A model generated the notes under the pieces. It did no database searches, was not told the DNA's origin, and saw only the letters and a program-made list of their open reading frames with translations. The translations under genes were made by a program, and so were the position numbers. A stretch of DNA of 64,000 nucleotides from Cucumis sativus (Eukaryota; Streptophyta; Magnoliopsida; Cucurbitales; Cucurbitaceae): positions 1,054,001-1,118,000 of the forward strand of contig NC_026659.2 in the NCBI RefSeq assembly GCF_000004075.3, written 5' to 3'. Below, piece after piece: positions 11,861 to 28,295 of this stretch; within the stretch, counting starts at the first letter, position 1; each line of letters starts with the position of its first letter.

Positions 11861-11975
11861 GCACAGTCAAGTTGCACCGCGTTGGTTCCCTCGTCGCCAT
11901 TTGCTTCAAATCGCCGTCGCTTTCACGAAGATCTTCCTCAATACCACCAAGAAAACCGACCAACCGCCGATCGAT

Positions 11976-14031
11976 ATGGGTGGAGCTCAGGCCATCAAAC
12001 GGATCCCTCGCATCAAGTTCCCTAAACGACATCTCAGCTCCTCTGGTCCGCTTCCGTATTCCCTTTCTCCTCACTACTCTTCCTTATTTGATCGACGTTC
12101 TTCCTCCAACTAAGCAAGTATTGGATACCCATATGAAAATCATCGTCCGTGTTTGTTTTTTTTCACCTTTTTTGCGCTTTTGTTTGTATTTGATCGTCTC
12201 CCTGTTCTTCCTTCCGTTGAATCTTGACTTGTTCTTTGGCTTAGTCCTGTATGTATTTATAGCTTTGATTCTGTTTTCTTGTCGTTTGTGCTATCGTTTA
12301 ATTGCTTTGAGTTGGGGTTTTCTCTCTAGTTCGTTTAGATGTTTACCGGGTTTAGCTTGTTAATGGAGAAGCTCGTGCATTTATGTGAACCGATGTAGGG
12401 ACCAAAGATTTTTCTTCTTTTTGATTTATTGGTTTTTATCTTCTGTCTGCTTGCTTATTGTTGCTTTCTCTACATTTGATTAGCATTTTGTTAACCTACG
12501 CTTTGAAATGTAATGACCCAGATTAGTAATCCAAGCCTCAAATACTTTAGAATGAAACTTGATTATAAAAAGTGGAGAGGAATGGATTTTGTGAGAATTT
12601 CAAGTTGACTCAATAGATTTTGTTTATTTGAAGAGTTTTATATGAGTGGGAAGTTGATTTTAGGCCTTTTATGCTTCTATTAAAGCCTTAATATCTTAGG
12701 ATGACACTTGGAATGCTTAGAACGGAGGCTCATGTACTACTACTTATTTTTTGTTCGGCCAAAATGCATATCTTTATTGTATCTTGGCCTAAATGTCTAT
12801 TGCCTATTGCTATTCAATGAAATCTATCCGACAAGTCCGTTTACCTAACACTACTATATCTTTGAAAATAAATAAAAAAGAAAGAGTTTGGCCATGTATT
12901 GGACTTGTTTATTTCTGGCTAATTTGATTTAACAAACACGATCCTGATGCTGTTGGACAATCGTTGATGAGTTGAAGCATCCTATAATAAATTGATTGAT
13001 GAATTATGCCCTTTAGATGTGTTTTCTAAAGTTATGATATCAGTCATTTTATAGAAGTAGTAATTACTGAAGAAAGTTTTACAGGTTCTACTTCCAAGAC
13101 TCCATCTAGCCATGGGGGGGATGATCATGTTTTCTTCTCGTCTTTAGAAAAAGATGCTTCCAAAACTGTTGGAGGAAAAGCCTCTCTTCAGCCTAAAAGG
13201 ACACCCTTGTCCAATGAGGAGATTGAGGCTATTTTGGTAATATAACTTATTCCCATTTGGTGGTTGTTTACTTGCTTTTATCACTGCTGATTGATCTGCT
13301 GTTTCTAATGATGCAATGTACTTCAAGCATTCAATTTGGACTTTTCTTATTGCAAGAGAAGGAAACTAATCACCATGAGATACAAACCTTAAACCTTAGA
13401 AAATGTCATATGTTCTTATTGTGTGCTTTCACATGAGCAACATTATCAATTAAATGACTAGCAGACTAGGGAGTTGAAGTCATGAATCATTTGTTCGTGG
13501 TTAGAAAGTTGTGTTTAGCTCATCATAGTTTTTTCGTTCATGAAACAAGGAGTTGATGACTTTTGTCGAGTATTATACACTTCGCTTGGTTGTGGAGATG
13601 TTCACTTCTAGAACGAGCACTTTAGTCTGACTAGCTTGTCTATATCTAACACTCATTGGACATGCACTTGATATCTTTTAGTGCAATTGACGTGTCTAAC
13701 GTTAGTTATTTAAAGTCAAAATAGGTCAAATATTTGTTAGATATGCATTGAACACAATAAGTATTTTAAACACAAAAGTAAAATACATCAAACTAATTTT
13801 TCAAGCATACTTTTGTCATGTCCATATCCTAAACTTTAGAAAGAAAGATGATATGCTGTCGTGTTCGTGTTGTATCATGTTAGCATTGCTTGTATACCCC
13901 CACCTATCAAATCATTCCAGATTTTGATCTCTTGAATGGTCCTTCTATGAATCATTTATTCCTTATGCTTTTTGGTGGGATTTTTTACTCATAATTCTAC
14001 AACTTATTTGCAGTTGGGTGGCTGCATCTGA
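11976..14031 (+). CDS. KGD4/MRPS36-like 2-oxoglutarate dehydrogenase adaptor, 79 aa
   Basis: Three exons, 11976-12045, 13085-13236 and 14014-14031, give 240 nt (79 aa). The N-terminus 'IKRIPRIKFPKRH' and the C-terminus 'LSNEEIEAILLGG' match the two conserved ends of the Kgd4/YMR31/MRPS36 family, whose human member has an IRFPDR-type start and an EEMEFIQRGG-type end. In yeast and animals this small mitochondrial protein tethers E3 (dihydrolipoyl dehydrogenase) to the E1-E2 core of the 2-oxoglutarate dehydrogenase complex. The middle is Ser/Lys-rich and disordered, as usual. The donor of exon 1 (ctg|gtccgc) is weak, yet it keeps frame and joins to a canonical acceptor (ttttacag|gttc). Reading on past it gives a stop within 24 codons. 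The last exon encodes five residues and the stop. An upstream in-frame stretch from 11901 lacks an ATG, so I start at 11976. Confidence 0.68.
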
Positions 14032-16224
14032 TGAGCTTTGAGGGTGAATAATACTATGGTTGTGGTCATTCTTTTCTTCCTTTTCAAGTTATAGTTTTCA
14101 TTTGTGTACTTTGAATCATATCATGTCAATACATTTTGCAGCTTTGAAGACTCAATTTTATTCTTTATTCTTGTGGTGTTTACTAAACCAATATTGTAAC
14201 TTTTTTATATTAAAATATCATGTCAGAGGTGGTTTGATTTTAGTCCTTTTACTCTTTAGTCTATGAACTTAACAAAAAAAAATGTTGAATTTAGACTTTA
14301 CTATAACTTTTCTTCATTACCTTTTATTTTTTATTAGCATTTTCATCCTAAAATTTATATACCATGAAAATTATTGTGATTAATTAATAATTGTAGAAAA
14401 ATTAATGTACAAGATGACTTATTATTATTTTACAATAGGTGCTGTGATGCTGCCAACGAAGGGATGGGTCTTGTCAAGAATAATTATGATAGATTTTCTT
14501 TTTTAATAGTGTATAATTTATTTTATTTAATAAACTTAAATTATATATCAAAGACATTTTAAGTTATCAAAGAATTTGTTATATTTGATTAATAATACCA
14601 AAAAAAGAAAAATTGAGAGAGAGAAACGTGTTCCAAAACAAAAGATATTTGCATTAAAATAAATTATGATAATTGATATTATACTTAATACTCTATCCAC
14701 CGGATCAATCTAGAGAATTATTCACTCATTTGGATGTGTTTGAAATATATATTTAAGTGTTTAATATAAAAAATAATTGAAGGGTTTGACAAAAAAATTT
14801 TTTATTAAAAAGGTAATTTTTGAAAGATGATTTTTAATGGGTAGAGATGGAACATAATTGAATTAATAAAATATCCACAAAAGTTGAGGAATTCTTATTC
14901 CCAACGGAAGGAAATTAGTAATTTTGAAAGATGTGAGAAAGTGTGATGTGTCATATTCATAAATTAACTTAAGCATTAAGCTAATTTTCAAAACCCAGAT
15001 TATGAGTTAGAGGGTAGTATGGTCTTTTCGTAACCAATTTATCATGATCAAAAAAGGCGCACAACTACTGTACCCAAACATAAAAATGGAATCTTTTTTT
15101 TTCTTTTTCCATTCAGTGGTCAAACGAGGCTACATTTCGTGAACTACAGGTACGAAAGTTTTCATTTTTCTTTTCATTTTCTTTCTTTTTTGTGTGTGTT
15201 TAATTCTAGAAGTTGCTCTAAAATCCCTTTGCCAATTTGTTTGTAGTTATAGCAATTCTTTGTTGTTTGATGAACTGATGAACATCCAAATTCCCCCTGG
15301 AAATTGTTGCTTTTTCTAGCTTTGTTTTGAGAATCACCCTTTTATCATGGTGATTTCTGGGTTTTCTTGAGATTCTGGCGAAGTCTTGATTTTTTCCACT
15401 GTTCTTGCTTTTGAGTCAAGTAATGGGTGATTTAGATTAGCCATGATCTGAGCTTAATTAGGGAGTTTTTGTTTGTAATGCGATCTGTGTGCTCTTTTCT
15501 AGCTTTTGACTGAATAGATTTAGAGACAAGGAAATAGAACAAGTAGGAAGCAAAAAAAAAAAATTAATTCAGGGTTTGCAGGGATATTATTTAGGACTGG
15601 ATTGGTATTGATTTCATTTATAGTTTTCTGTTACTTGTACTTTTCTTAAGCTCATGAGTTGTAGAGATTTTTATTTATACGTTTTGATGGTTTTTCTGTT
15701 GTTGATTGGGGGGGTTTTCTTTCTCTACTTATATGGATGTTGAACTATTATCTCTTGTTTGCATTCATATTCATTAAAGAATTATATAATGAAATGAAGT
15801 GTAGCTTAGTCTTAGTGAATTCAGTTTCTTGGCCTTTTGAATTAGTCATAGAGTTATATTTTTTAACGTGGTAATCCTTGACTAACTAAGTTCAAAAGAT
15901 TTTTATGTTATTTATTAAATTATTTTCCTAACAGAAAGAAAAGAAGAGAGAAAAAGAACCCTATTGGTGGAAGTTGGAAATGGAAAAAGATTTAAGTTAC
16001 CTTGTCCCTAAAAATAGTAGTTTTGGTTAAAATGATTTCATTTCCAGTTAAAAGTATCATTTCTTTTTAAATTGCCATATTCTTCCTAAAGTTTCTATAA
16101 ATGGAATTTTCAGATCAAACTAAAACAAGCCCATTCTTAATTAGGAGTAAAGTTTCTCTTTTTCTTTTTAGCAACCATTCTCTCTTTTGTTGTGCAACTG
16201 CTTCTCCAAGTTACAGCCATCTTA
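14032..16224. other. KGD4-like 3' UTR, spacer, and leader plus leader intron of the PH gene
   Basis: 14032 to about 14280 is T-rich and probably 3' UTR. 14290-15050 is AT-rich with nothing recognisable. A likely 5' UTR exon of the PH-domain gene ends near 15149 (actacag|gtacg), followed by a T-rich leader intron to about 16170. The leader-exon boundaries are inferred from splice signals only. Confidence 0.45.
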
Positions 16225-17921
16225 ATGGATGATACCTCCACAAGGATAAAGTTCATTCCAGATCACTTTCAAGTTTCACCTTCCAATTCAGACTGTTCTG
16301 AAAATAGTACCCCATCCTCATCCACAGAACACCCAAGAGTAAACGATTCATCGAGGTACTTGTTTCCGACTTAGAGATAGGAGTGAAACTAAGAAAATTT
16401 CAGGAAAAAGGACAACTGATAATTTTGATATTCGTCTTGATCTGTTGTAGGATAGGTCACATGACCATTCTTGGACTCGACGAAAACTAAGAAGTGCTGC
16501 ATTCATGTTGAACTTGCTTAGTCTCCGGCGACTGTCGTGGGGTTCGGGGAGTGATGGTCAAGAAAAGGTCACCAGTTATACATGTTTGCAAAGTTATTTG
16601 GTTCAAATTTTCATCCATCACTTAAATGAATCTTCAAATTGCAGGTTGTGCTGAGTGCTGTGGAATTAGCGACATTGCGGTCCGAGATTGCTGATCTTGA
16701 AGAGCGGGAAGCTCACCTAAAAGCTCAGTAAGGAAATCCTTAATCTTGAAAGCTTTTTGGATGTGCCTTCAACAACTTCATTTTTTTTCCTATGTTCAAG
16801 TAACCAGTTCTACTTGATTCATGGTTTTTCTTGCAGCTAGAACCGTAGGAAATTTCACTTATATTTTTTTCTGAACAGGTTGGAACACATTGATGAACTT
16901 TTGCGATCTGCTCGTCTTTCGGGCTATTTGTACATTCGAACTGTATTCACACTCCTCCTATCTTCTTTCAACACTTTGAATGTTCACTGTAACTTCTGTT
17001 CTGTTGTACTACATCAAATGGTTTTTTTGTGTCTTCCAGAGGTGGGAAGCCCTACCAGGAGAACCTCCACCTATCGATGATACCGATGTTGACGATTGGC
17101 TACCCCGCTTTGTTGTGTTACATGGAAAGTGTATATATTTCTACTTATCATCTACAGGTATTCCAACTTCCTGGCTGATAATTCATGTTACATCTACTGG
17201 AAGCCAATATCATTTTTTTAACACCTCTGGTTAATACCAATATCTCTAGATCTTATTGCAATGGAACATAATCGTATACATTTTTGTCCAATGAATATAT
17301 TCTCATTTTGGCCTTATAAAAATACCAAATTTCAACTACCTATCTCAAAACTATTCCAACTTTAAAACACCATACGTGGCATAGTGCAATGTTTCAATGG
17401 GATAATTTTGGGAAAAAACGTATAATGTGAGTCTTTTTAGTACTACTGTAGTACTGTTTTTATTATCTGAGAAACAGAATTCTTGTTGAAGTTTAGAACA
17501 GTCAACTTATTTTGATATACCTTAGGCCTTCTTTTATCCATTCGCTAATGAAATCAAACAACTTTTATGGTCAGATATTAGCCCTCAGGATTCCACCCTT
17601 CTATCTGACATCGTTGAAGTGGGTTCTCTGCCGAGCATTACACGCGAAGATGAAGATGTGAGTTATGCATTCTACATTTCAACTCGTCAAGGGCTGCGTT
17701 ACGAATGCTCGAGTATTTCCAAGATTCAGGTATTTCCAAGTTGTTTCAGATAGTTTTGTGCTTGAGTTGAACATGGTAAGGTAGTGCTGGTCGTTAGTTT
17801 GAGATTTAAAACCTTTTTTTGTCAGGTGGACTCTTGGTTATTGGCTTTGCAGGATGATTGCAAGATAGGATGTGGAAATGAAACTTCTAGTTCAAATAAT
17901 GGAAGTATTAATTTGAAGTAA
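16225..17921 (+). CDS. Plant PH-domain protein with a short coiled coil
   Basis: Seven coding exons: 16225-16355 (or -16338), 16456 (or 16451)-16567, 16645-16727, 16879-16942, 17040-17157, 17575-17729 and 17826-17921. The two versions of the first junction give 252 or 248 aa. A basic segment 'WTRRKLRSAAFMLNLLSL' is followed by a heptad-like helix ('LRSEIADLEEREAHLKAQ') and then a PH domain: 'GYLYIRTRWEALPG', 'DWLPRFVVLHGKCIYFY', 'FYISTRQGLRYECSS', and the closing helix 'VDSWLLALQDD' with the invariant PH tryptophan. PH domains bind phosphoinositides or proteins at membranes; I cannot name a pathway. Family-level confidence is high, function unknown. Downstream lies a repeat-bearing spacer that converges with the epimerase gene. 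Confidence 0.85.
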
Positions 17922-18456
17922 TTAAGTATGGTTAACACATTTTTAGCAGAAATTTGTGCAGAAGACTTTCTTTTTCTTTTTTTCCCCATTTCTTTTTGTA
18001 CATAATATTGTTTCATATGAATTTGGAATTTATCTTAAATTTAAACAATCATATAAGATTTGGAGGATTTACTCTACTCCCAAATGTCATTCATAAAAGA
18101 GAGATCAGAAGGTTCCAAAACTCTCAAACAGAGCAACATTTGTTTGAACATTTCTTTTTCTGATACGTTTTAAAACTAAGGCTTTTCATTATGCATTGGA
18201 GAGCTAAAGAGTTGGAGAGATGTAAACATTCTATTGTGAAAAAAAAATATATCGAGGGGCTTGTTTTGTAGAGGGAAAAAAAAGTTCAAAGGATAGCTTA
18301 AAATCTGAAAGAGAGAGAATAAGTCAGATATATTTCTTACTAATATTATAAAGGTTAAAAAAAGTCATTTTCAATTTCTCTAATTTAGAGTTATTTATTC
18401 GTATAATAAAATAAATTAAAATATTTAGAAACAAATATTGATATACTTTTATCCGT

Positions 18457-18608
18457 GATTCTTGTAGACACTAAAGGCATTTATAGAAGATTATCGATGT
18501 CCATCAATATTATTGGTAGATATTATAAGTTTGATTCTTGTAGACACTAAAGGCATTTATAGAAGATTATCGATGTCCATCAATATTATTGGTAGATATT
18601 ATAAGTTT
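18457..18608. repeat. Perfect 76-bp tandem duplication
   Basis: Copy one is 18457-18532 and copy two 18533-18608, both starting gattcttgtagacac and ending ataagttt. I see no differences, so the duplication is young or recently homogenised. Confidence 0.95.
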
Positions 18609-18757
18609 TTGGTTTGAAAGTTCATTATTTTTCATATGAATTTTTAAAACGTACATATTACGAATCTATTGCAAGCCCATTAATCGACATTAAAATTGAA
18701 ATGGTAGAATTTTTACACGAATATAACAAAATACTGATCACATAGACTACCTACTAC

Positions 18758-18799
18758 AGTTTATCTTTGTCTATCTAAAGTTTATCTTTGTCTATCTAA
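18758..18799. repeat. 21-bp tandem duplication
   Basis: agtttatctttgtctatcta occurs twice in a row with a period of 21 bases. Confidence 0.85.
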
Positions 18800-19226
18800 G
18801 AATATACTCTCTTATTTTCTTATATTTTATACTTTAATTTATTGCTATATTTAATAATAACTTCATGTCTATCTCCTGTTAAATCTAATCTATAATGCGG
18901 TATCACTTTGTTTAGCTCAATTACATGGACAATCTCGTCCTGAATTTGAAAGCCCTAATTGAGAAAATTCCCTAAAGAAAAAATGATGCCTAAAAGAGAA
19001 CAAAATATTGATAATCTCGTGGAAGATAAACTTATGCATTAAATCAAAAGTTTACATGCCGACTCCGATGAAGATAAAAAAGGACAAGTGCTTAATAAAA
19101 ACACTGCAATGGAAGGAAAAAAACGATCAGCTTCGGCTTATTCCACATCATGGATACGGGGGGAGATGCAAAACTCTAAAGGGGGCAACAAAATGGCCAA
19201 AACGAGGCAGAGGTAATTTGGTTTAC

Positions 19227-22828
<3,602 letters not shown>

Positions 22829-24982
22829 GAGTGATGATGCTCGGAGGGAGAAACGAGAACTGAAGGATTGAATTTTTGGGGAAGAGCTTGGGATGGAGAT
22901 CAAGGGAAATGAAATTGAATTTATAATGCTTGATGAGAAATTGATTGAAGAGAAGTTACCGTTACTTGAACAAAGAGAACGACGATCTTGCAACTCTAAC
23001 TACGACGGTAAGATCAATTCTTTTTTGTTGGCGATTTTATAAATGGAGAAAATGAAACAGAAAAGTGTTTAAAATTAGGAAGAGAGAGAGGTTAGATCGG
23101 TGAAGATCAGTGGACGTAAGTTTTCGAATACAAATTTAATTTTGCTTTCACAACTTTATGTGAGTTTTTTAAACCTAAAATATGTTTTTAATGTACATCC
23201 AACAATAACCTTTAGCTTATGTCAACCTATATTGTGTTCCTTCTTCTTTCTTATTTGTGGCTATTGTCCCAACGTTCATCACTTGCAATAAGATGGTCGC
23301 TCACACTCACACTTTAGAATTTCCTTTGCTTCTATATTTAGGAAAGGAAAAAAAGTAACTATAGTACCACCTAAAGTGTTTCGTATCACGTAACTAAAAT
23401 GTTATTTTTCACTGTTTGTAAAATCTTTGTGATTTAATATTAGCAATCACACAAAATAATTTAGAAGCATGTAACCCCATATTTTTATAACATAATTAAA
23501 ATTATTGAAATAAAGTGAATATTAACACTTTATTAACATCATAAATATAATAGGTCTTCCATTATTAATATAAATAACCTGAGATTTGAATAAGATTTGG
23601 AAGGTTAAAAGCTTGAATATCTTTTAATAACAATATGGTAACTTTATTTATATCATAGAATATTATACTCAAAATGAATCTTAAATTATAAATTTAATTC
23701 TAATTTAGGTAAGATGTCCTAATTTAAAATTTAAACTAATGATAATATTAATTTAAATATTAAATTTTAGGATTATATCAATTCAAACTTTCAAATAATA
23801 ATTTTATCACTTTACACTTTAAACTTTGCATGTCAATTAAATACCTGATCTTAGTTTATATTAAGTTTTTATAATATTTTTATTATCTATTAGTGTTTTT
23901 AGTTTTTATTATAAAATTTCAAATTATACATGTATATTATACGTTTTTTTTAAAATACAAAAATTAAAATCAAATAATTAAGACATACTAAATTTATGAT
24001 TTACAAGTGTTTAAGTAAATGGTATTTCAATATTTTGACATGTCTTCTTAATGGTACATAAACTAATAATTTATTAAGAATATAAGACTAAAATCTTTAA
24101 TTACATAAACTAAAATTAAATAAGTTGCACAAATTAAAGTTATAACAAATTTCAAGGTATACAAATCAATTTTTACTTTTTTTTTTTTCTTTTTAAATTT
24201 TATTCATTTATAAGGTAAGGTTCTCAATATGATTGATTATCTTTAGCAAGAGGGCAGTGTTTTTCCTTTTTATCGTATTCCTAAATCAATTCACTACATA
24301 TATGATATTAATTATAAGCAAAATTCACTTGAAAAATGGGAAAATTTGTGAAAATTGAACCATGAACAACTTTGAAGGGAAATTAAACCTTTTGGAATGG
24401 GTTTTAATTATGAGAAATTTCCAAATGGTCAAAAAGTTCATATTTGAAAGAAACATTTTGATTTTATGCCTTTGAGTAAATCATAGACAAAAGAAACATG
24501 ATATGGGGTAGGTCCCCCCATGTGGAGGTGGTTCTCAATACACATTTCTTCTTTCTAATATATTTTTCACATAACCAATTCTTTTTCATCTAATCGTTCT
24601 TAGGACCTCTTATGGAGTTCTCTATGCTAAATATATTCACTTTATTGCCCACATTTACATATTGTTGGACTTAGTTACCCCTCTAGAAGTTGTAATAAAG
24701 TTGTCCATAACTTTGTCCATCGTGCCCTTTTGATTTTATATTATTGTACTCAGATCAATAATTTTCCTTCCTGATTCATTATTTTATTAGCATTATCAAG
24801 TTTGAGATGGGTGATCGTATGTCTTATCGATTGTGTTTTATGGATGTGGTTTTTATTTAAAATAAATAAAATTTATGAGACAAAACACTTTCGAAGGACA
24901 TTATTTGAAACAAACGTAACATTAAGGATAAAAATGAAACTTTAAAGATGTAGAAGCATACATAAACTCTAAAGTTACGAGC

Positions 24983-25026
<44 letters not shown>

Positions 25027-26315
25027 TTATATAAAAAAATAGCTCTCAACTTTGATACGTGTGTAAAATTTACTTATAAACTTTTAAAAGTGCCTTTAAC
25101 TTTAAAATATTGTTAAAAATGTCAAAATAGTTAAAAAACAGTTAAAATTTTGTTAAAAAAATAAATATACCCTTAAAATAATATTTCAATTAATCTAATT
25201 CTTACACTAAATTTCTTAACTCTCCAAATAAAATTATCCATTGATAGGCAAATACGTCCATTAGAAAAATCTACCGATCACAAAAGATAAATATGAAAAT
25301 GACTAATACATTAAACATGTTTACTTATTTGAAAATAATAAAATATTTATTTACTAATTTAAAATTATTTTTTGAATTTGTTGTTTCTATAGTTTTCCAA
25401 AAAAAAAAAAAAAATAATCCAAATAAAAAATGATGTAAAACTAAGACATCTATATATATTATGATTGATGAAGATATTTTAAGCCTAGGTTAAAATATAA
25501 AATTTCACCAAATCTCACCAAACTTTTAAATAAAACAATAACTATTCAAATAAAAAAATTGCACACCGTGAGATCTATCATAATATTTTTTTACTTAACA
25601 ATTAATATTGTATATTAATTACCACAATAACTATTGAGATTGATTGTATTAGTGATATAACTGTGTGTTAATAATCAAATAACTTTAAAATTTTGGTTTT
25701 ATCTTAAAATTTTGATTTTGATTTTATTTGAGAAAAAAATGGGAGGAAATTTTGAATCAACGAGAATATTTTTAATTTTTCAAGCTCATTAACATTTTTT
25801 AAACTTTTCAGTAGCTCAAGTTTTAAAATAAAACTTTAACTATTTCAATAAAAAAAGCTAAACAAAGGATAATTACGAACAAGTTTCAAAATTGTAAAGA
25901 TGTTTTTTAAACTTTGGAATGTTTAATTATAGAAACATTAAAGTTGAGATATGAGCAACATTTTTTCTTCAGTATTATCTGGAAACTAATTAAAAATTAC
26001 TTTCTCTTACCATTTGGTAAAATCATTTTTAACCTAATACAACAAAAAAAAAATACTAATCAAAACGTAAACTACAAAATCTAAACAAAAAGAAAGGGGG
26101 GTGGAAATAATAAGATTAGTTGTAGTAGATCCACAAACCAAAATCCTTGGGTTGATGAGTACAATGGTCAAGCGTGATCCAATGCCCTTTTTCCTTCTCC
26201 ACCTTCCACTTGTTTGATCAAAAAATGTGTACTTCCATTAATGGCTATCTCAAGCAAGCTTTCTGCGTAAAGAGAGAGAGGATTAGAGAGACAAAGAAAG
26301 TGAAATGCTAAGAAA
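22829..26315. other. Long divergent AT-rich spacer (3.5 kb)
   Basis: 22829 to about 23050 is the epimerase 5' UTR and promoter. From 23100 to 26160 the DNA is extremely AT-rich with no coding signal, no clean repeat ends and one long TA microsatellite (about 24984-25023). The last ~100 bases are the leader of the cytochrome b561 gene, with a purine-rich gagagag tract near 26270-26290. Confidence 0.6.
24984..25023. repeat. Long (TA)n microsatellite
   Basis: About twenty TA units in the spacer; probably highly variable between accessions. Confidence 0.9.
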
Positions 26316-28295
26316 ATGGCACTTTCGTATTCTTCAAACAAACTTCTCCTTTCACTCTTCTGCTTCATATCCACGGTCGGATTCAATCTCAAAGCTGTCA
26401 TCGCCAATTCGAACACGGCCAATCCTTCCGCAACCTGCAATTCGAAACGCAGAGCCATTCTTCCTCCACCATATTCTGATCTCTCCAGCCTCTCTTGCTC
26501 CCTCATTTGGAATCAGAAATTTTCCTTCAGTGTAACATTCTCAATCCATCATTTACTTTCATCATCATTGTTTGTTACCCAATTGAAACTTTAATTCAAT
26601 CCATCAATCTAACTTCACTATCACATCTCTTTCTAATGGGTTTACAGAAAAACACTTGATCAAGTTAGGAGTAAGAAAAGGATTAGAAATTTAGACCTAA
26701 CGCAACTTGGTTTTTGAAAACAGTGTTTGCTTTCTTTGATGATAATAATAAGAAGCAAAGAAATCACCAGGAAAATCAAGTGATTATTAATCAGAGCTTT
26801 AACTAAACCAGAGGAAGAAATCCAAATCCAAATCCAAGTCTGACCCAGTAGTTATTGATATTAGATTAAACACTAAATATGGATTCCATTGCAAGATTAA
26901 TATATAAAAATAATGTGGGATTCTCACCATTTTGATGGTTGAATGCAGTTTTACCAGGACGGTCAGAACGTGACGACGATCGTTTTATCAGGGAAGCATA
27001 ATCACAGATGGATTGGAGTTGGATTCTCCCGAAATGGGAGTATGGTGGGATCGAGCGCTGTGGTGGCGTGGGTGGAACCAAATGGCGTCTCTGGAATAAG
27101 GCAATACTATTTAGAAGACAAAATCATGTCTAAAGTCATACCTAACAAAGGCAATTTGAAATTCACCACTGCAAGACCTGTAGTCGTTGTTCATGGAGAT
27201 CTTCTCTACATGGCTTTCCAGCTCCAATTCACCGCTTCCCTGGCTTTCCAACCCATTTTATTGGCAACCGGCTCTGGAAATCCCTACCAAAATGGCTCCC
27301 TCCCGAAACATACCAACAGCACTACCACCTTCATCGAGTTCTCCACAGGTTTTTCTTCTTTCCGCAGAGTAATTCTCGAAAGATTAGGGTAGAAATTTGA
27401 TTGTATTGACGACTGGGCATGTCTAATTTCCCACGGGGACGGGCCAGCGGAGATTCCCGTGGGGGAATGAAAATTTCCCTTGAGCTAAACGGGGACAGCC
27501 TCTGACCCGTTACCTGTTTGCCCGGATCGAGTTTATTTATTTAGGATCAAGAAATGGCATTCTTAGCCCCCTTGCCTCATCCCTAGTATTGACATTATCT
27601 AACCCTAAGTGATTTGTCTATGTAGCTCATCATCTAACAGCCCAACCAATGAGCCCGGACGATCTAAGAAAATACCATGGAGTGACGGCGATAATCGGAT
27701 GGGGCGTTGTGACGCCGGCCGGATTGTTAGTCGCTAGATACTTTCGACACTTGGAACCGTCGTGGTATTACATTCATTCTTCGGTACAGTTCGTCGGATT
27801 CTTCGTCGGAATCATCTCTATCTCTTTGGGACGCAATTTGTACCAGAAAGTCGGCGCCATCTTCATAGCACACAAGTTCTTGGGATACACTGTGTTTTTC
27901 CTTGCAGGTCTCGAGGTTAGTAAGATGATGATTCTCATTTTGCCCTAACTGATACCAAATCTGAAACTCCATCTTCTTGACTACAGGTATGTCAGTTCGT
28001 TGGAAGGCCATCAAGTGACTCTAAACGCCGGCAGTATTGGAACTTTGCTCACTACTGGGTGGGGAGAATTGCAATGGTATTGGGAGTCTTGAACATTTTC
28101 TTCGGATTCTATGGAGTCGTCGCCCATGATCGGGCCATGAGGATAGGATTTGGAATATCGTTTGTAACTCTGTTGACGGCAACGATCTTGCTCGAAGCTC
28201 GAAGGCGGAGAGAAGACTCGATACCAGAAGCCATGATTGATCAACCGCCGGTGTTTCAAGTGATCGATAAAACGTCGACGACTGGACATAGATAG
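26316..28295 (+). CDS. Cytochrome b561 and DOMON domain-containing protein
   Basis: Four exons, 26316-26531, 26949-27348, 27626-27915 and 27987-28295, give 404 aa. A hydrophobic N-terminal segment (about residues 8-30) serves as signal peptide. A DOMON domain (about 55-200) follows, including 'HRWIGVGFSRNGSMVGSS' and 'YMAFQLQF'. The cytochrome b561 core (about 215-370) has the four expected haem-ligand histidines H223, H256, H288 and H324, in 'KYHGV', 'YYIHSS', 'IAHKF' and 'FAHYW', within helices such as 'GWGVVTPAGLLVARY' and 'FVGFFVGIISISLG'. Members move electrons across the plasma membrane or apoplast face; ascorbate is the usual donor, and DOMON binds a further haem b. The plain order (signal peptide, DOMON, b561) and full length suggest an intact gene. 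I cannot say which Arabidopsis member is the orthologue. Intron 2 carries a GC-rich repeat-like patch. Confidence 0.94.
27410..27545. repeat. GC-rich repeat-like patch in intron 2 of the b561 gene
   Basis: Blocks such as cacggggacgggccagcgg, attcccgtgggggaatg and aacggggacagcctctg stand out in an AT-rich intron. The ggggac/gtcccc style matches a dispersed plant repeat I have seen in introns and spacers, but no ends or target duplication are visible. Confidence 0.35.

Larger units (their letters stand above)
17922..19226. other. Convergent spacer with exact tandem duplications
   Basis: The first ~300 bases may be PH-gene 3' UTR. The rest is AT-rich and gene-free, with a perfect 76-bp tandem duplication and a 21-bp one, listed separately. 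19000-19226 is probably the 3' UTR of the epimerase, read from the minus strand. Confidence 0.5.

Noticed and set aside
11872-12363. 163-codon frame overlapping the KGD4-like first exon
   Set aside because: Composition is that of translated T-rich intron; the conserved KGD4 ends lie in the other frame.
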